From Certhia americana (Eukaryota > Chordata > Aves > Passeriformes > Certhiidae): 64,000 nt of DNA. The stretch lies in contig CM031879.1 of the NCBI GenBank assembly GCA_018697195.1, positions 32,288,184 to 32,352,183 on the forward strand. Reading direction: 5' to 3'. A model generated the notes under the pieces. It was not told where the DNA came from. It made no database searches and saw only the letters and a program-made list of their open reading frames with translations. A program made the position numbers and the translations under genes. This document shows, piece after piece, positions 10,801-25,800 of this stretch. Each line of letters starts with the position of its first letter. Position 1 is the stretch's first letter.

Positions 10801-13800
10801 TTCAAGTTTGGAGTGTTTTTGAGATATCCAAATAATGTTAAGGAGCAGTGTTAAATTTACTTTAATGGAACAAGAAACATCATGGAAAAGTTTTCAGATG
10901 AATTGTGAACATCTGTGTAGAAGGTGGACATATGTACATTCTGGAATGCATCAAGTTGTGTTGTTTTGGTTTTTGTTTGTGTCCCAATCACTTGCAGCTA
11001 TGCTCTGAATATAAAAAAAACCCACTACTCTTTCAGAGTATTCTTCAGGCAGCTTGTACTCACAATACAGTTCATGACAGTTTTATTCCTAATGCTGCTG
11101 CTGCTTCCTGTTGCTGTTCTTGTACTCCTTGTTCCTTTTCTCACACTTCTTACCTGGTTTTGTTATGGCCTGGTTTAAGGACTCTGTTTTCTTCTGGCTT
11201 AGTGTTTTCCTCCTGCAGTTCACCTCTTGGTAGAAACATGGGTGGGCGTGGAGGATGGGAGAGGCTGATCACTATTAACCTGTATATTTTTTAAAGACAG
11301 TTCAAGCTGATCTGAAGTCTTCCATCTACTACAACACTGGGTGTAAGCCTGAGTCATTGGGAAGTTAATTTCAGCCATCATATTTTTCTTGGCTTTTTTT
11401 TATTTCAAATATTTTGTATTCTTGTGTGTTGCTGTTAAGGATTTCTTGGCACTTCCAGCTGAGGAAAGCAGAAATTGTGTTTAGATCTCTCTTAATTTAA
11501 ATGCTGTGGTGAACTTTAGAGACTATCAGCAGTAGCTTTCATTGGAACCTTGATGACCCATTAAAGTATCAATTCCCTCTCATAGAAAGAGGATTTAAGA
11601 CAACCATTGGGTTGTACTTTTCAATCTGTGCTTGGGATAGATTTTTCCTTGAGGAAGGGAGTAAAGTGTTGCAGCTTGTTAGGGGAACTTCCTCTACAGG
11701 TAGGTCAGTGGAAACACTCTGAATTAAACTCTTGCATAAGAATTACTCTTTGAAGATTTGATTCTCAAGGTCACTGAACACAGCAGATTTGAAACAACTC
11801 ATAGCAACCATAAAGCAGTATTTATTTTTAGGCAAGTGTAGCAACAAGTGAGCAGTGTTCCTGGTTTTGCCTTATCCGCTGCTTGCTCTCACACTTGAGT
11901 AAGAAGAGCTCTATTGGTTAAAATGCCGATGAACTTCTTTCTTATTATGTCTGTAAAGCACACTGGTGATTTTGTACTTGCTCCTTTCAATTACATTATG
12001 CTGGTTTGGGGCAGTATGAACTATGTAAAAGCAAAGCAGAAGTCAGTTTTTGGGTTCATGGGTATTTCAATAGCTACCTTGCAAAATGATTGTCCAGTTC
12101 ATTTCTGAATAAAAGTGAAAATTAATGAGCTTCATTAGTACTCTTGAAGTAAAATTTGGCCTGCTCTAATCTTTGACCCTGCAGAAGGGAACTGAGTTTT
12201 ATTTGTTAAGCTTCTTACTGCAGGCAGTAGATGAAACCTATGTCAGTAATGGCAGGTTGTTTACCTTATTTTTCTTAATTACATGTAAAATATTAAATGT
12301 ATTTTTGTTGTCTCCATTTTTTTGAAGGAATGGTTTATGTTTTACCTGATAGTCATAGGCTATTTTACCATCAGCCAGCGTGGAAAATGCTATTCTTACA
12401 GCATATCCTTGGTTTATGGCTGTAAGTGTAGTCCAGCATGGTATCCTGTGCACCTTCTGGCAGGAGTAGTTACACTGCCTGTGGCTTTATTAAGATTATG
12501 TGCATCTGGCATAGTCAAGCAGCGTGGTTTGTCTAAGCATAGGTATTGTGTTGGTATTGCTTGTTCCTCGGTGCTGATAATCTTGATAATGCTCTGTTGG
12601 CCCAAATTGCACATTAATTGTTTCATGTGTTCAGTGTTGCAGTGTAAGGATGAACTGTTTCTCATCTTGAACACTTTGATATTCTTCCATTTAAACATGC
12701 ACATAGAAATTTTTCTTGGTTCACACTGTGAAATGTTTCCTGAAACCAGTAAGAAGCTAAAAATACCCAAATCAATCTATTCCAAATCTATCTATGGTGA
12801 AAAAAAAAGGTGGGATTAAAGTAAGCACTTTCAGTGATTCCTCCCTTGTGGTACTATAGTTCCTCTGCATTTATCAGAGTGACTTCTCTGGGAAGTAGTT
12901 CAATATAGGAAGCTTTGCCTGATGCTGTGAGTCTGAGTCATTAGTGTGAACAGGATGATGCATGTATTGGCTGCTGTGTGGCTGATCCAGTTCAGCAGCT
13001 TTAAAGCATTTTGTATGCTTTGGTAATACAGTACAGTGCATCATGCTATACTAGTGATTTGAATAATGTTCTTTTTTTAAATTTGTGAATTTTAATTCTT
13101 CCTTGTAAATAAATGTGCTTATTCCGTAGCTGTTAGAACATGTCCGTTGGAGATTATAATTGATTATATGTTGGTGTCCAGCTATCTAATATGGAGCTAT
13201 GCTATGAATACCTTTATTTCCAAATGTGTGTAGCTGTTAAACTCCTGTGAGTTACAGGAGACAGTGTGTTGCTGTTTATTTCCATAGGCAGTTGAATGAG
13301 TTTTTTACTTTGAGAGAATCTAGACACAAATTATTGGCCAGTGAAAGGGAAAAGATTGAAGAACACTTTTAAGTATCCAAAATGGCCTTTAAGTGTGTAA
13401 AATACATGCTAAAGTGCAAAAGCTTTGTAGTCAGAACTGATTTGATATAAGAAAGTTATATTCAGTTTCTAGTAAGATAGGTTTGTAATCTGGGGCTAAT
13501 CATAAGGTTTGTATAAGTGATATTTACTGATTTTGAAGGCCAGAAAAGCTTGAGGTAATCTTTTATAAAAACTTTATTTCACAATTGTTATGTCTGCTTT
13601 GCTGAACTAATAGGTTAAATAAATAGGACTGAAGATGCTGATTCAGGTAAAATATGGCTTAATGCTTTCCAGAAACTGTAATTTATAGTGTGTGTTAGTT
13701 AATATAATTCCAGTGGTTTGGTCATCTTTAAAACATAAGCAAAGAAGTGTTTCCGATCCTTAGCTTAGATGAATCTGATTGACTGGCCTTTGCTGTGATT

Positions 13801-16800
13801 ATTTTAATTACTCAGAGGTTGCATTTGAAAAATAAGCATATTGAAATCAAAAGAATTTAGTAGTTGTTCAACAGTTCAGTTTTAAAAAGAGGGGGGTTTA
13901 ACCTTGTATGCTGTAGTCTGCTGACTGCCAGGGAATTTAATTTCTCTGGACTACTATGGAGTCATTGTACCTTGGAATTTGATAGGTTTCTGTTCGAGTT
14001 GATTTGTGCTTGTGTTGCTTGCAAAACAATTTACTCTACACCAAGAGTAGATGCATGCAACAGTGTTGTGAGTAGCCACTGACTGACAGTTGTGTGTATT
14101 TGAAGAGAAACTCTATATATAGATGTGTCAATGAATCACAGTGAAGGGAAAGCTTGACTGAAAAGTCAAATCAAGTTGTGAAGAAAGCTGCGAGCTTTTT
14201 CAGCAACTGGAGAAAATGTTTCAACTGCCACCAGGGATGGGTTGATGTATTTGTGTCTCAGATATAATTATTGGTAATAATCTGTGTTTGCAGATGTTTG
14301 TGTACAGATATATCAGGAGTTTTTCAGTTAGAGGCAAGAAGTCCTTACCAGTATTAGTGTTCAGAAATTATCTTAATAATGCATTATTAATTTAACATAA
14401 TTAAAGCAGTAAAATGACCAGATTAGATTGTGGATATGGTCCTCTAAACCCCTCCCTACTCTCAGGGATTTAGTGGCTGCAGAGATAGTTTAATTGAATC
14501 TAAAGAATCCAGTACAGTGCCCTTTCCCTAAATTAAAGGTTAGGGCATGAGGTTTGACTGTTTTTAAAGAAGGAGTCTCTGTCAGAGCTGTTCATTTCTG
14601 CTGCTGTTCACGTTCTGATCTGCTGAAGTAAGTGAGAAACCATCCATTACATCTTCATTTCTGTGGTTTTAAAGGGCTTCTTTTTATGCCTTTGATCAGA
14701 AACCAGTCAGTATCTCAGCTAACAGTTCTCTTGAGGTTATCTGTATGCTGTATCTTTTAAAAATGTAACCCCAAAGTTCTCATGTATTTACTTTAAGGTT
14801 GTCTGTAAATCTCCATTAAATACTTTGAAAATTGAGTAAATTGCAATCTTTCTGAATTTATGGCATTGATATGACCATAAAGCATCAGTTTCAGATGTCT
14901 GTGCCCTAGTTTGACTAATGACAAATTAGTTCCAAGTTCTGTGCATTAACAAAGCTGAGTTAGTTGTAAGTGGTACTTCAGTGCCTGGTTTTGGCAAATA
15001 TGTTTTTCCTTTGCTGCCTCTGCACCCACCCTTCCTCTGGCCCCTTCCACACACATGTATTCTAAGCAGGTTTATCACAATTAGGGTGGGTAAGGAGAGA
15101 AAGAAACCAAGCAGGTTACGGTTTGTGAAGGAAGGCATGGAAAGTGCTAGGTGTGATTTCCTTGGGAATTGCATATTCCTGGGTGTTAATCTGTGTTGTG
15201 CCTCAAGTGCAAACACTGTTCTGAGTTCACAGGAGGTAAGGTGCTGTGAGCGTGGCCATAGAAAGAGAAGCTACAGGTTTGCCTAACATGGTGACAGACC
15301 ACTGATGCCAAAACTTTGAACGCAGGCACTGATGGTCAAGCATGTAAACTGGTGGCTCTGGATAGGTTAATTGTTATAAATCTTGTTGCATAAATCTTGT
15401 TGAACTGAGAAGTAAGAGGGACTCTGGTTTTGAGACTGAAGCAGAACAGCCGTACAAAATGAATTTCCAGCTCCAAATAAAAAACGTGTACTAAACAACT
15501 ATTTTGTTGCTAGTTTTATGGAGGCGAGTTATCAGTGCAACCAGATGAAGGTTTTCAGTTTTTAAAATTCTGCTTTGTGTTGCTACCAAAACCAACCTTA
15601 AGTTTATGACTTAAATGCAAAATATTGAAGGAATATTGTTGCCAAGTTAATACTCTTCTCTTGTTTATAAAGCCTGGGACCCCTGGTGAGTAAAGTGAAG
15701 GAGTATCAAGTGGAGACCATTGTGGATACCCTCTGTACAAACATGCTTTCAGATAAAGAACAGTTACGTGACATTTCAAGCATTGGTCTTAAAACTGTGA
15801 TTGGAGAACTTCCCCCAGCTTCCAGTGGTAAGGCATTTTGTACTAAAGACTTTATGTAGTTGTATCATTTACTAATTAAAAAAAATTTTAAAATTGGATG
15901 GTTTAGGGAAGAGGATTCAGTTAATTTGGCATTGGACCTAGTTTCAGTTAGCGTGAAAACATGACACAAACACGCTTTCAGTTTATCTTTCTCTGACTAT
16001 ATTGCCAAAGTTTTCTAGTTTAAGAATTTTTTTTTTTTTTTTTTTTTTTTTTAACTGAAGGATTGCGTTAATGTGGAAAACAAACTTAGAGAATATGAAC
16101 CTCAGTATAACGAGTGGCAAAAGCTTCTATTTTAATAATTACCTGGTGGAGCACATCTAGACTGTAGTAATAGCTAAATCTCATCTTGGTCTTTGGTTGA
16201 TAATACTATTTAAAATGTATTACAACTCCTGTATTTTTCTTTAACCATCTGATTTTTTGCCTCACTTTCTAGGAGTTGTTTTGGGAAGTACCTTTGTTTT
16301 TAACAGTTGCCTGCTAAATTAGTGGAAGTCTTACCTGTAGGTTTGAATGAAGGCAGTCTCTCCTCTAAGAGAGACACTAATGTTGAACAGCTCATCAGTT
16401 AATAGCATCACTTTTTTACTCAAGTGCTTTCCAGATATCATAGTGTAGGATATGAGTGAGAATAGAAAGTGATTAAAAAGGCTTTGGAAATTCCATTTTT
16501 AGAGACTGAGGTCTCTTGAATTAAAAAAAGCTCTGATTTTAATATCCTTTTTGAAAATTGGCATGTAAATCTTGCTTCTGTCAAGCAGCAGTGAGATGCA
16601 TAAACTTTACATAAATAACTAATTGTAAGTAGGTTGCTTGAAGCTTTTACTCTTTTGTTTGCCCACACAAAAGGAGATTTTTGGGTGGAGGTAAAGCTCA
16701 AATAAAAATGGTAACAGAGTCCTTCAATATAGTTAATATTCCTAATATAAAAATAAACAATATGTTATTTTTCTTGCTCCCAACTCAAACAGAGATTGTT

Positions 16801-19800
16801 GCTTTTTCTTAGCCTCCATGGTAACACATTAGACTGTCCACTTGTTATATTTTAATTTTAGTTGTAGTTAAGAGCATAAATTAGAGTATAAATTAGATTT
16901 ACCATAGGTTGAATGGCGTTAATTTCACACTGAAATTTGCAAAATGTGACTAGAAGAATTTCATGAAGGTAAAGATGAGTACTAGCCACTGGGCAGTCCT
17001 TACCATGACATGAGTTCCTTCTCCTAATGACTTGAAACAATGTTAGACAATTGGAGGAAGGGGGAACTATGAAGTTGTTATAAAGATATTTTTACTCGTG
17101 TTTTAAAATATTTTGGATATAAATTTTCCCCCATTTTCTCAAATAATTCAGATAGTTACTTTGTAAGTAGCTTCTCGTGCAAAATAGTTTTATTTTGCTT
17201 TGTTTTGCTGTTAGAACTGGCTCCATCTACTTCTGTGCTTCATTTTCCCCTCTAGTCCTTTCATTTAATGCTCTAGACTTCTTGTGGTTGTCACTTTCCA
17301 TTGCTTGCCCTTCCAAGAGCAATGTTCTTCTGTTGTGTAGACCTTCTGGGACAAGAGGCCCTCCTGCTTAGTATGTTAGATAGTCTTTTCAGCTCTAATG
17401 CAGAGCATTACATTAGCAAACAGAGTGGCTGTTTAAACTTATTTTGTTGGGTGGAAAAAGCTTCTTTATGTAGATTGGGCTGCTTTCCATAGTCACAAAC
17501 ATCATCTCTGGTGTTAGAAGCTGTATTTTTTTAATATTATGGAAATGCTGAGGTTTTGTTGTATTTTCAGGTTCTGCATTAGCAGCTAATGTTTGCAAAA
17601 AGATCACAGGGCGTCTCACTAGTGCTATAGCCAAGCAGGAAGATGTGTCTGTTCAACTGGAGGCACTTGATATCATGGCTGATATGCTGAGCAGGTAGAC
17701 ATCCCTCCTTTAATATGCTGGTGAATGTTCATAAATACTCCTTAAAGCTTGAACTTCAGTTTTCTAAATGTTAAAATGAAATTATTCAAAGTCATATGAA
17801 ATAATATGGTACTATTAAGTATGGATGAAACTTAATTTATAAAAATATAAGTGAGTTTATTGAAGATAATTGATAGATCAAGTATTTAATCTTCTGAGAA
17901 CTGTAGTTTTAAGCTTATTTTCGTCTTTGTTGCTTTGAGGGTGTATTTTAAACTCATTTCTTCTTTTGAAAAGTTCTAAAACCTGAAATTTAAAGATTTG
18001 ATTGGAATCTTTGTGATGTTTGGGGAATATTTGAAGGATTGTTTTACAGTATATGAACAAACTTATCTAGATTCAATTGGTTTTGAGTTTGTGTTTTGTC
18101 TGTTTTAAGGCAAGGAGGACTGCTTGTTAACTTCCATCCTTCAATTCTGACCTGTCTGCTCCCCCAGCTGACCAGCCCAAGACTTGCTGTGAGGAAAAGA
18201 ACCATCATTGCTCTTGGTCACCTGGTTATGAGTTGTGGCAATATGGTTTTTGTTGACCTCATTGAACATCTGTTGACAGAGCTGTCTAAAAATGATTCCA
18301 TGTCAACAACTAGGACCTATATACAGTGTATTGCTGCTATCAGTAGGCAAGCAGGTCATAGAATAGGTAAGAAAAATATATAAATTATCTTTTACTTAGA
18401 AGTTTTTCAGTGAGAGTAATTACTTAGCTATTTTTTTTTTCTCCTACCAGGTGAATATCTTGAGAAAATAATTCCTTTGGTTGTAAAGTTTTGTAATGTA
18501 GATGATGATGAACTACGGGAGTACTGCATTCAAGCCTTTGAATCTTTTGTTAGGAGGTAAGTCATTCATGGGTACCTATTTCAGTACTAATAGTACTGAA
18601 TACTAATAGTGTGTCATTTGGTTGTAAGCTGTCAAGAGACAGCCACCTTCATACAGAATATTTTTGCAAGCTTTGAGCTGGAACAGTTCCTTTAACTATC
18701 TTGTAACTTACCTCTTAAGCAGTGTATTATGTCTGTACTCTACAAACTTTCTGCTATGCCATTGCTACTTGTGCAAACAAGAGGTGGGAAGTATTCTAAC
18801 AATATTTGTGTCCAATAGGGGTGATAAAAAATTGGTATCCAAAGGCATATCTGAGTCCTCTGCAACCTTCCAATCTCACAGATCCTGTTACAAAGTGGCA
18901 TTGCCCTTTCTGACTTTCCCTTCAAAATTCTGTAGTTCAGGTGGATACCTTGATGTTGTCTTGGCTACTCTCTCCAAAATACAGTATGCAACATGAAATC
19001 TTTTAGGAATATTTTAGTACTTCAAAGTATTTGGACATTGATTGTATTTTTCTATTATACAGGTGTCCTAAAGAAGTTTATCCTCATGTATCTACTATTA
19101 TAAACATTTGTCTTAAATATCTTACTTATGATCCTAATTACAATTATGATGATGAAGATGAAGATGAAAATGCTATGGATGCTGATGGTGGTGATGATGA
19201 TGATCAAGGTATGTTCTCTTTTTGGTTCAGGGGAGAGGATGAGCTTTTGATCCTGCACCCATCTGAGAAAATTGGTATGGGTGGTAATAGTCCTGAGTAC
19301 CAGCATTTGAATGACTTGTGTGCTTTCATTCCAATTTTGTACCTCTTTTAAACACGGCTAATGAACTCACTTCTTGGAATAAAGTCTAGGATGTTGTTGC
19401 TGGAGATCAGTAATCTTGAGAATGATCATAAAATACAAGACAGATATTTTAAAATACTTGCTAGATGGACAAAGGCAGAAGTGTGTGGCATGATATAACT
19501 AAAGTGAGAATATCAGTTAATTAATTGAAATACATATACAGCATGGGAAAGGCCTCTCACTACTTTCCACTATGATACATTGGTACCTAATGCATAAAAT
19601 CAGAATAGATTGAAAATGACTCAGTATTTTTCAGTAGTATAAAAGTGTTTCAGACACAGGTGTTGAAAGGCATAAGTATTTTATTATTAATATGGTGGCA
19701 AGCATTGCCAGATGGAAACTTTGTGAAAACTTGGACACACAGGTAATCTGATTTGAGGGCATAAAATTCTCATTACTTAAGGAAGGAGTGGGCTGCATAG

Positions 19801-22800
19801 TTTCTGCTTTAAGACCTGAAAAATCTATATTGCTTATTTTATGCTTTCTTGTTACTTTTGGGGATGTTGTATAGTTTGATTTACCCCTAGAAAAAAGCAG
19901 ACAGAATAATTGGTTGAATTTTTATCAGTTAGTATTCACTGTTGCTTTGTTGTTTATGTCATGAATAGGGAAGAATATACTTTAAATCAGTAGTCAGGCT
20001 GGAAATATGATGGGGAGCTTCTTTTCCTTTTTGCAGTTTAAATTAGTATGTTTTAAAGACTAGTGTGAAAAAATTGGCTGAGAAGTAATTACAAGTTCGG
20101 CTGTTTAGAATGCTTTTTATATGTATGGTTTTTAACATAATTCTGAAGCTATTTCTTTGTGTGTCTTATGCAAAGAATGCAACTTTTTAATTGTTTAAAA
20201 AGTGTTCTTTTTAATTGTTTAAAATAAAACTTGATGCTTTGCTTGTCTAGACTTGAACATATGCATAATTTATTTTTTCAAGGGAGCGATGATGAATATA
20301 GTGATGATGATGACATGAGCTGGAAAGTGAGGCGTGCAGCTGCTAAATGTCTGGATGCTGTGGTTAGCACACGACATGAAATGCTTCCAGAATTCTACAA
20401 AACTGTATCTCCTGCTTTAATAGCCAGATTCAAAGAACGTGAAGAGAATGTTAAAGCAGATGTTTTTCATGCATATCTTTCTCTTTTAAAACAAACTCGA
20501 CCTGTGCAAAGTTGGCTTTGTGATCCTGATGCAATGGAACAAGGAGAGACACCTTTGACAATGCTTCAGAGTCAGGTTATTTGTCAAGATTTTTGTTATC
20601 TTTGAGAAGATATGTTGAAATTGTACCCTTATTTTTAAGGATAGTTCATTCAGTGTGCTTTATCATGCTTTCTTCATACACAGGCTACAGTTTATACCTG
20701 TAGTAGTACTAACATAGAGAGCAAGCTGGGTAAACTGGCCAAAAAAATGCAGTCTTAGAAACTGAAATTGACACATACAAATGTGCTTATGTTGTTATGG
20801 TTGTTTACTCACCTGTAAAATTTGCATGTCCTATGTCATTTAGCCAAATTGCCAATGGCAAATTTAGCAAAAGTTACTTTGTGCGTTCTGCATCCAGACA
20901 TAATCCCTAATGATCAAGATAAAGCTTCATCTGCTGCAACGTATTTTATTTGCAGAATAAAAAGGATAATGCTGAAAAACTTCTAAGTGATTTATATAGG
21001 TGACTTTTCAGTTGTTGCTCTCTACAGTTTTATTAATGCAAATCACCTTTCAAAGCTAAATTACTTTTATTTTTTTTTTTTAAAGCAGTTATTTAGAATC
21101 TTTATTTCACAGTGTTTCTACAACTTCTCTAGTTCTATAGAGAAATCAGGGGTTAGGATGCACATATTTCTTTATATCCCCCCCAGTGATCAATAATGAA
21201 AGAAATGCCAGCTATTGAATCAACTAACAGATGTGTGATGATTACAGGTTCCCAACATAGTTAAAGCCTTGCACAAACAGATGAAGGAGAAAAGTGTGAA
21301 GACTCGTCAGTGCTGCTTTAACATGCTGACTGAGCTAGTAAATGTGTTACCTGGAGCCCTAACACAACATGTTCCTGTACTTGTACCAGGTATGAGAAAC
21401 ACAGCATTAACTTAAATACTTATTAATAAAAGGTATGTGAAGTTCTAAAACATCAAAACATTTAAGTCTCAACTGTTTTTTGCAAAACGTTTGAAGTGTG
21501 GCTCCTGTTGAAAGAAAATGGCAAAGTAATCAGCTATTATGTGTATCCATATAAATATTTTAGTCATATATTCCCATTAATCGTGAAAAGAAGATTGAAG
21601 GGTTTTTCTTCTTTATTAAAAAAAATTAATTGATTCTTAATTACAAAATGAAATTCCCTTCTTTTCCATCTGAATAAAGAAATACATTTTCTAGTTTAGC
21701 TTTTAAAACTTAAAATTTGAAGTAATGGTGGAAGGTAAGGCTGGAAATGTTAATTCTTTAAAATTAAGAAAGTATATCATAAACCATTGAGTGGCCCATG
21801 TCTTTTGGTAGAGGAAGCTTAAAAGCTAATTGGTTGAATAAAGTAATGAAAGGGGTTTGGAAGCATTCAGAAAGATGGGGAGCTGGAAGGTGTGAATTCA
21901 GTATAGCTGCCTGCCGTTGGAAATTTTGAAATGTTCTAGCAGACTCTATAAATACCTGCCCTAAAAATACATTTTTTGGTTTCTTCCAGGAATAATTTTT
22001 TCATTGAATGACAAATCAAGTTCTTCTAATCTGAAGATAGATGCTTTGTCCTGTTTGTATGTGATCCTCTGCAATCATTCTCCTCAAGTCTTTCATCCTC
22101 ATGTTCAAGCATTGGTACCTCCAGTTGTAGCTTGTGTTGGTGACCCATTTTACAAGATAACATCAGAGGCACTTTTGGTTACCCAACAACTTGTGAAGGT
22201 TATTCGTCCTTTAGACCAGCCTACTTCCTTTGATGCTACTCCTTACATCAAAGATTTGTTTACTTGTACAATCAAGAGATTAAAGGCTGCTGACATTGAT
22301 CAGGAGGTGAAAGAAAGGGCAATATCTTGCATGGGTCAAATCATTTGTAGCCTTGGTGACAGCCTAGGCTCAGACCTACCTAGTACACTTCAGATCTTTC
22401 TAGAGAGATTGAAGAATGAAATCACTCGGTTAACTACAGTGAAGGCCATGACATTGATTGCTGGTTCTCCTTTGAAGATAGATTTGAGACCAATCCTTGG
22501 GGAAGGAGTTCCTATTCTTGCTTCTTTTTTGAGAAAGAACCAGCGAGCCTTGAAGCTGGGCACTCTTTCTGCACTAGATATTTTAATTAAGAATTACAGT
22601 GACAGCTTGACAGCTGCCATGATTGATGCAGTCCTGGATGAGCTTCCACCTCTGATTAGTGAAAGTGATATGCACGTGTCACAGATGGCCATCAGTTTTC
22701 TGACAACACTGGCTAAAGTATATCCTTCTTCCCTGTCAAAGATTAGTGGCTCCATTCTCAATGAACTTATTGGGCTGGTAAGATCACCCCTACTTCAGGG

Positions 22801-25800
22801 TGGAGCACTTAGTGCCATGCTAGAATTTTTCCAAGCTTTGGTTGTGACTGGTACAAATAATTTAGGCTATATGGATTTACTGCGCATGTTAACGGGTCCA
22901 GTGTACTCACAGAGCACGGCACTTACTCACAAGCAGTCTTACTATTCCATTGCCAAATGTGTTGCTGCCCTTACTCGAGCCTGCCCTAAGGAAGGACCAG
23001 CTGTTGTAGGTCAGTTTATTCAAGATGTTAAGAACTCGAGGTCCACAGATTCCATTCGTCTTTTGGCTTTGCTTTCTCTTGGGGAAGTTGGGCATCACAT
23101 TGACTTAAGTGGACAAATTGAGCTGAAGTCTGTAATACTGGAAGCGTTCTCTTCTCCTAGTGAAGAAGTCAAGTCAGCGGCATCATACGCCTTAGGCAGT
23201 ATTAGTGTTGGCAATCTTCCTGAGTACCTGCCATTTGTCCTACAAGAAATAACCAGTCAGCCTAAGAGGCAATACCTTCTTCTGCATTCCTTGAAAGAAA
23301 TAATTAGCTCTGCGTCAGTGATTGGTCTCAAACCATATGTTGAGAACATCTGGGCCTTACTCCTGAAACACTGTGAATGTGCAGAAGAGGGTACAAGGAA
23401 TGTTGTTGCTGAATGCTTGGGCAAGCTTACGTTGATAGACCCAGAGACTCTGCTTCCACGACTCAAGGGATACTTGGCATCAGGTGAGGAGTAGTAATGT
23501 ATGTATGTATTGGAGGAAATATCTTTATGATACTCTTTAATAAATGGATCTAGTTTTTCAGATTATTTGCTTAAATGTTGTGTCTTGAAGTTTTGCTCCC
23601 CTCCCCCAACAATGGAAGATTGAAGTTTTCTGCTTTTACTGGAAGTTGTTAGTCATATACAACAAGAATTACTTGTGTTCTGCTTTCAGACTTCATATTT
23701 CCATTAACAATGTTATGTTTAAGAAAGAGCTATAAACTTGAAGGGGAGGGAGTATGGGCAACTAAATTAGTAAACCAATTACAACGTTTTGACCTTTTGG
23801 TGTAAATGACTATATTCCTAATCTTCATTTAAGGATGCTGAAATTTTTAAGAATTAGGAAAGATCCTCACATAATTCATGAATCAGTCTCATATCAAGAA
23901 CTGTATTCACATGTTTTCTTCACGTGCTTCTGCTGTAAAGAGGGGAAGTTTTTCTATGCCTATGTGTGATCATAAATAATCTGTTTTAATAGGCTTATTG
24001 CTCTAATTTTCTGTAGGAGATAACATTACATGCTTATTACAATGTTATGGTGTTTTCCCTCTGTTTAAAATGTTCTACCCATAGATTTATTTGAGTTACA
24101 TATTGCACTGCTATTAATAAATAGCATTACTTGTTTGCTGTTCTTAAGAGTATTAGAAATCTAAGAAGAATGAGTGGCATTGAGCATGATTTAGATTCTG
24201 TTGTTCTGTTTTAATCTTGCGTGTTCTACTCTTATTTCGTGTTAGGGTCCTCATATGCTCGAAGTTCAGTAGTTACTGCTGTTAAGTTCACTATTTCTGA
24301 TCATCCACAACCCATAGACCCACTCTTGAAGAACTGCATAGGTAAGTACACTACTTATACTGACAGCTTCTATGTTTTCAGGCAAGAGAATTACATTTAA
24401 AATCTGTTTTTCATGTTACTAGAAATAAATATTTTGAAGATACTAGAATTAGCTGCTAAAGAAAACTGTTGGAAGACATACAAGATATTTCCATAGTAGC
24501 CAATTATTTCTATTAACACTAATTTATTTGAATTCTGAGCAGTTAAAATTGTGTCATAAAAAATTCCATGTATTGACTTTGATGTGCAATACAAGAAGCT
24601 AGTGTTTTTAGTAGGATGAGACCCAAAAGCTGATTTCCTTTCCTGTGTTTTTGCCAAATTATATCAGTTTGATGTATCAAGATGTACTATATTTACCAAG
24701 GAATGTGACATTCAGTCCCTTAAAACATGTATGCTTGTAAGTATTTCCAGGTTTTGAATTGTAAATATAGGTTGTTAGGATTCTGTAATGCTTGTGTTCT
24801 GAAAGCATTTGGAATTGTGTGTATTTCTATACAGGGATAAGGTGATCAGAGCTTTCAGTGTGACATTAGTATGACAAAGACTTTTGCAATGCTGTGGCTT
24901 TTTTTTCTTTTCTCATTTGTACAACAAAGTATTGTAGATTTTTTTTAATATGATATGAACGTTTTATGCTTGATTAATTGCAGGTCTAAAGATCTGTAAA
25001 AACATCATCTGTGCTTCTTTCCCTAATGGCATAAAGTTTTGTGAAGAGCAAGGTTTTTATTTATAGGGAAATAAAGTCAGTTTACTGTGTTATTTTCATC
25101 ACTAAGCTTATTTTTTCTCTTTTTTAAAAAAAAAAAAAAGTAATATATTCAAGAATTATGCTTGTAGGTTTTTTCCCCTCTCACTGAAGCTGCCTTGCCC
25201 CTTTGGAAATATTTATTGATTATTCAGTAAAAAAAACTATCAGTATCTAGTACTTCAAAAATCTCACTCATTTTGGGTTTTGTTACCCACCTTTTTGGTG
25301 GATGTGAGTCACTTTGTTTTTACACCTTGTTGGTTTTCTCCTTAGAAACTGTTTGTTCTTCATGCAAGTTGTTAGTATGACTTCACTAACATTGATGATA
25401 CATTCATGTAGTCATTTATTTTAACAAGGCCGTGTTATAGAAGTATAGAAAAATCTAATTTAAAAATGTCCAAAGATAGGGTGGGATGGGAGAGGTGGTG
25501 CTACAGTAATGTATATTGAGTAGGCCTAATTTATAGTAATTTAGGTATTCTCAATATATGCTGATTTGGGGGTTAAAAATCAGTATGTCAGTAGTTTCCT
25601 TAAGAGAAGTTCTCCAATTCCTGAACTGCAGAAATTGAAATTTTTTTCTAATGCGTATTTTGAGAGAATTTTAATCAATGGAGAAAAGGAAAGGTTAAAT
25701 GTAATTTTCATCAATTTACATGCTATATCTTCAGGAAAAAGTTTGTATGTCATTGTGATGGCTTTTTATTTTGATGGGGTTTCTCCTACTACTGTTTCAT

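Noticed and set aside
12322..12819. 165-codon open frame in CAND1 intron 2
   Set aside because: No similarity, no splice context, and overlapped by an equally open minus-strand frame.
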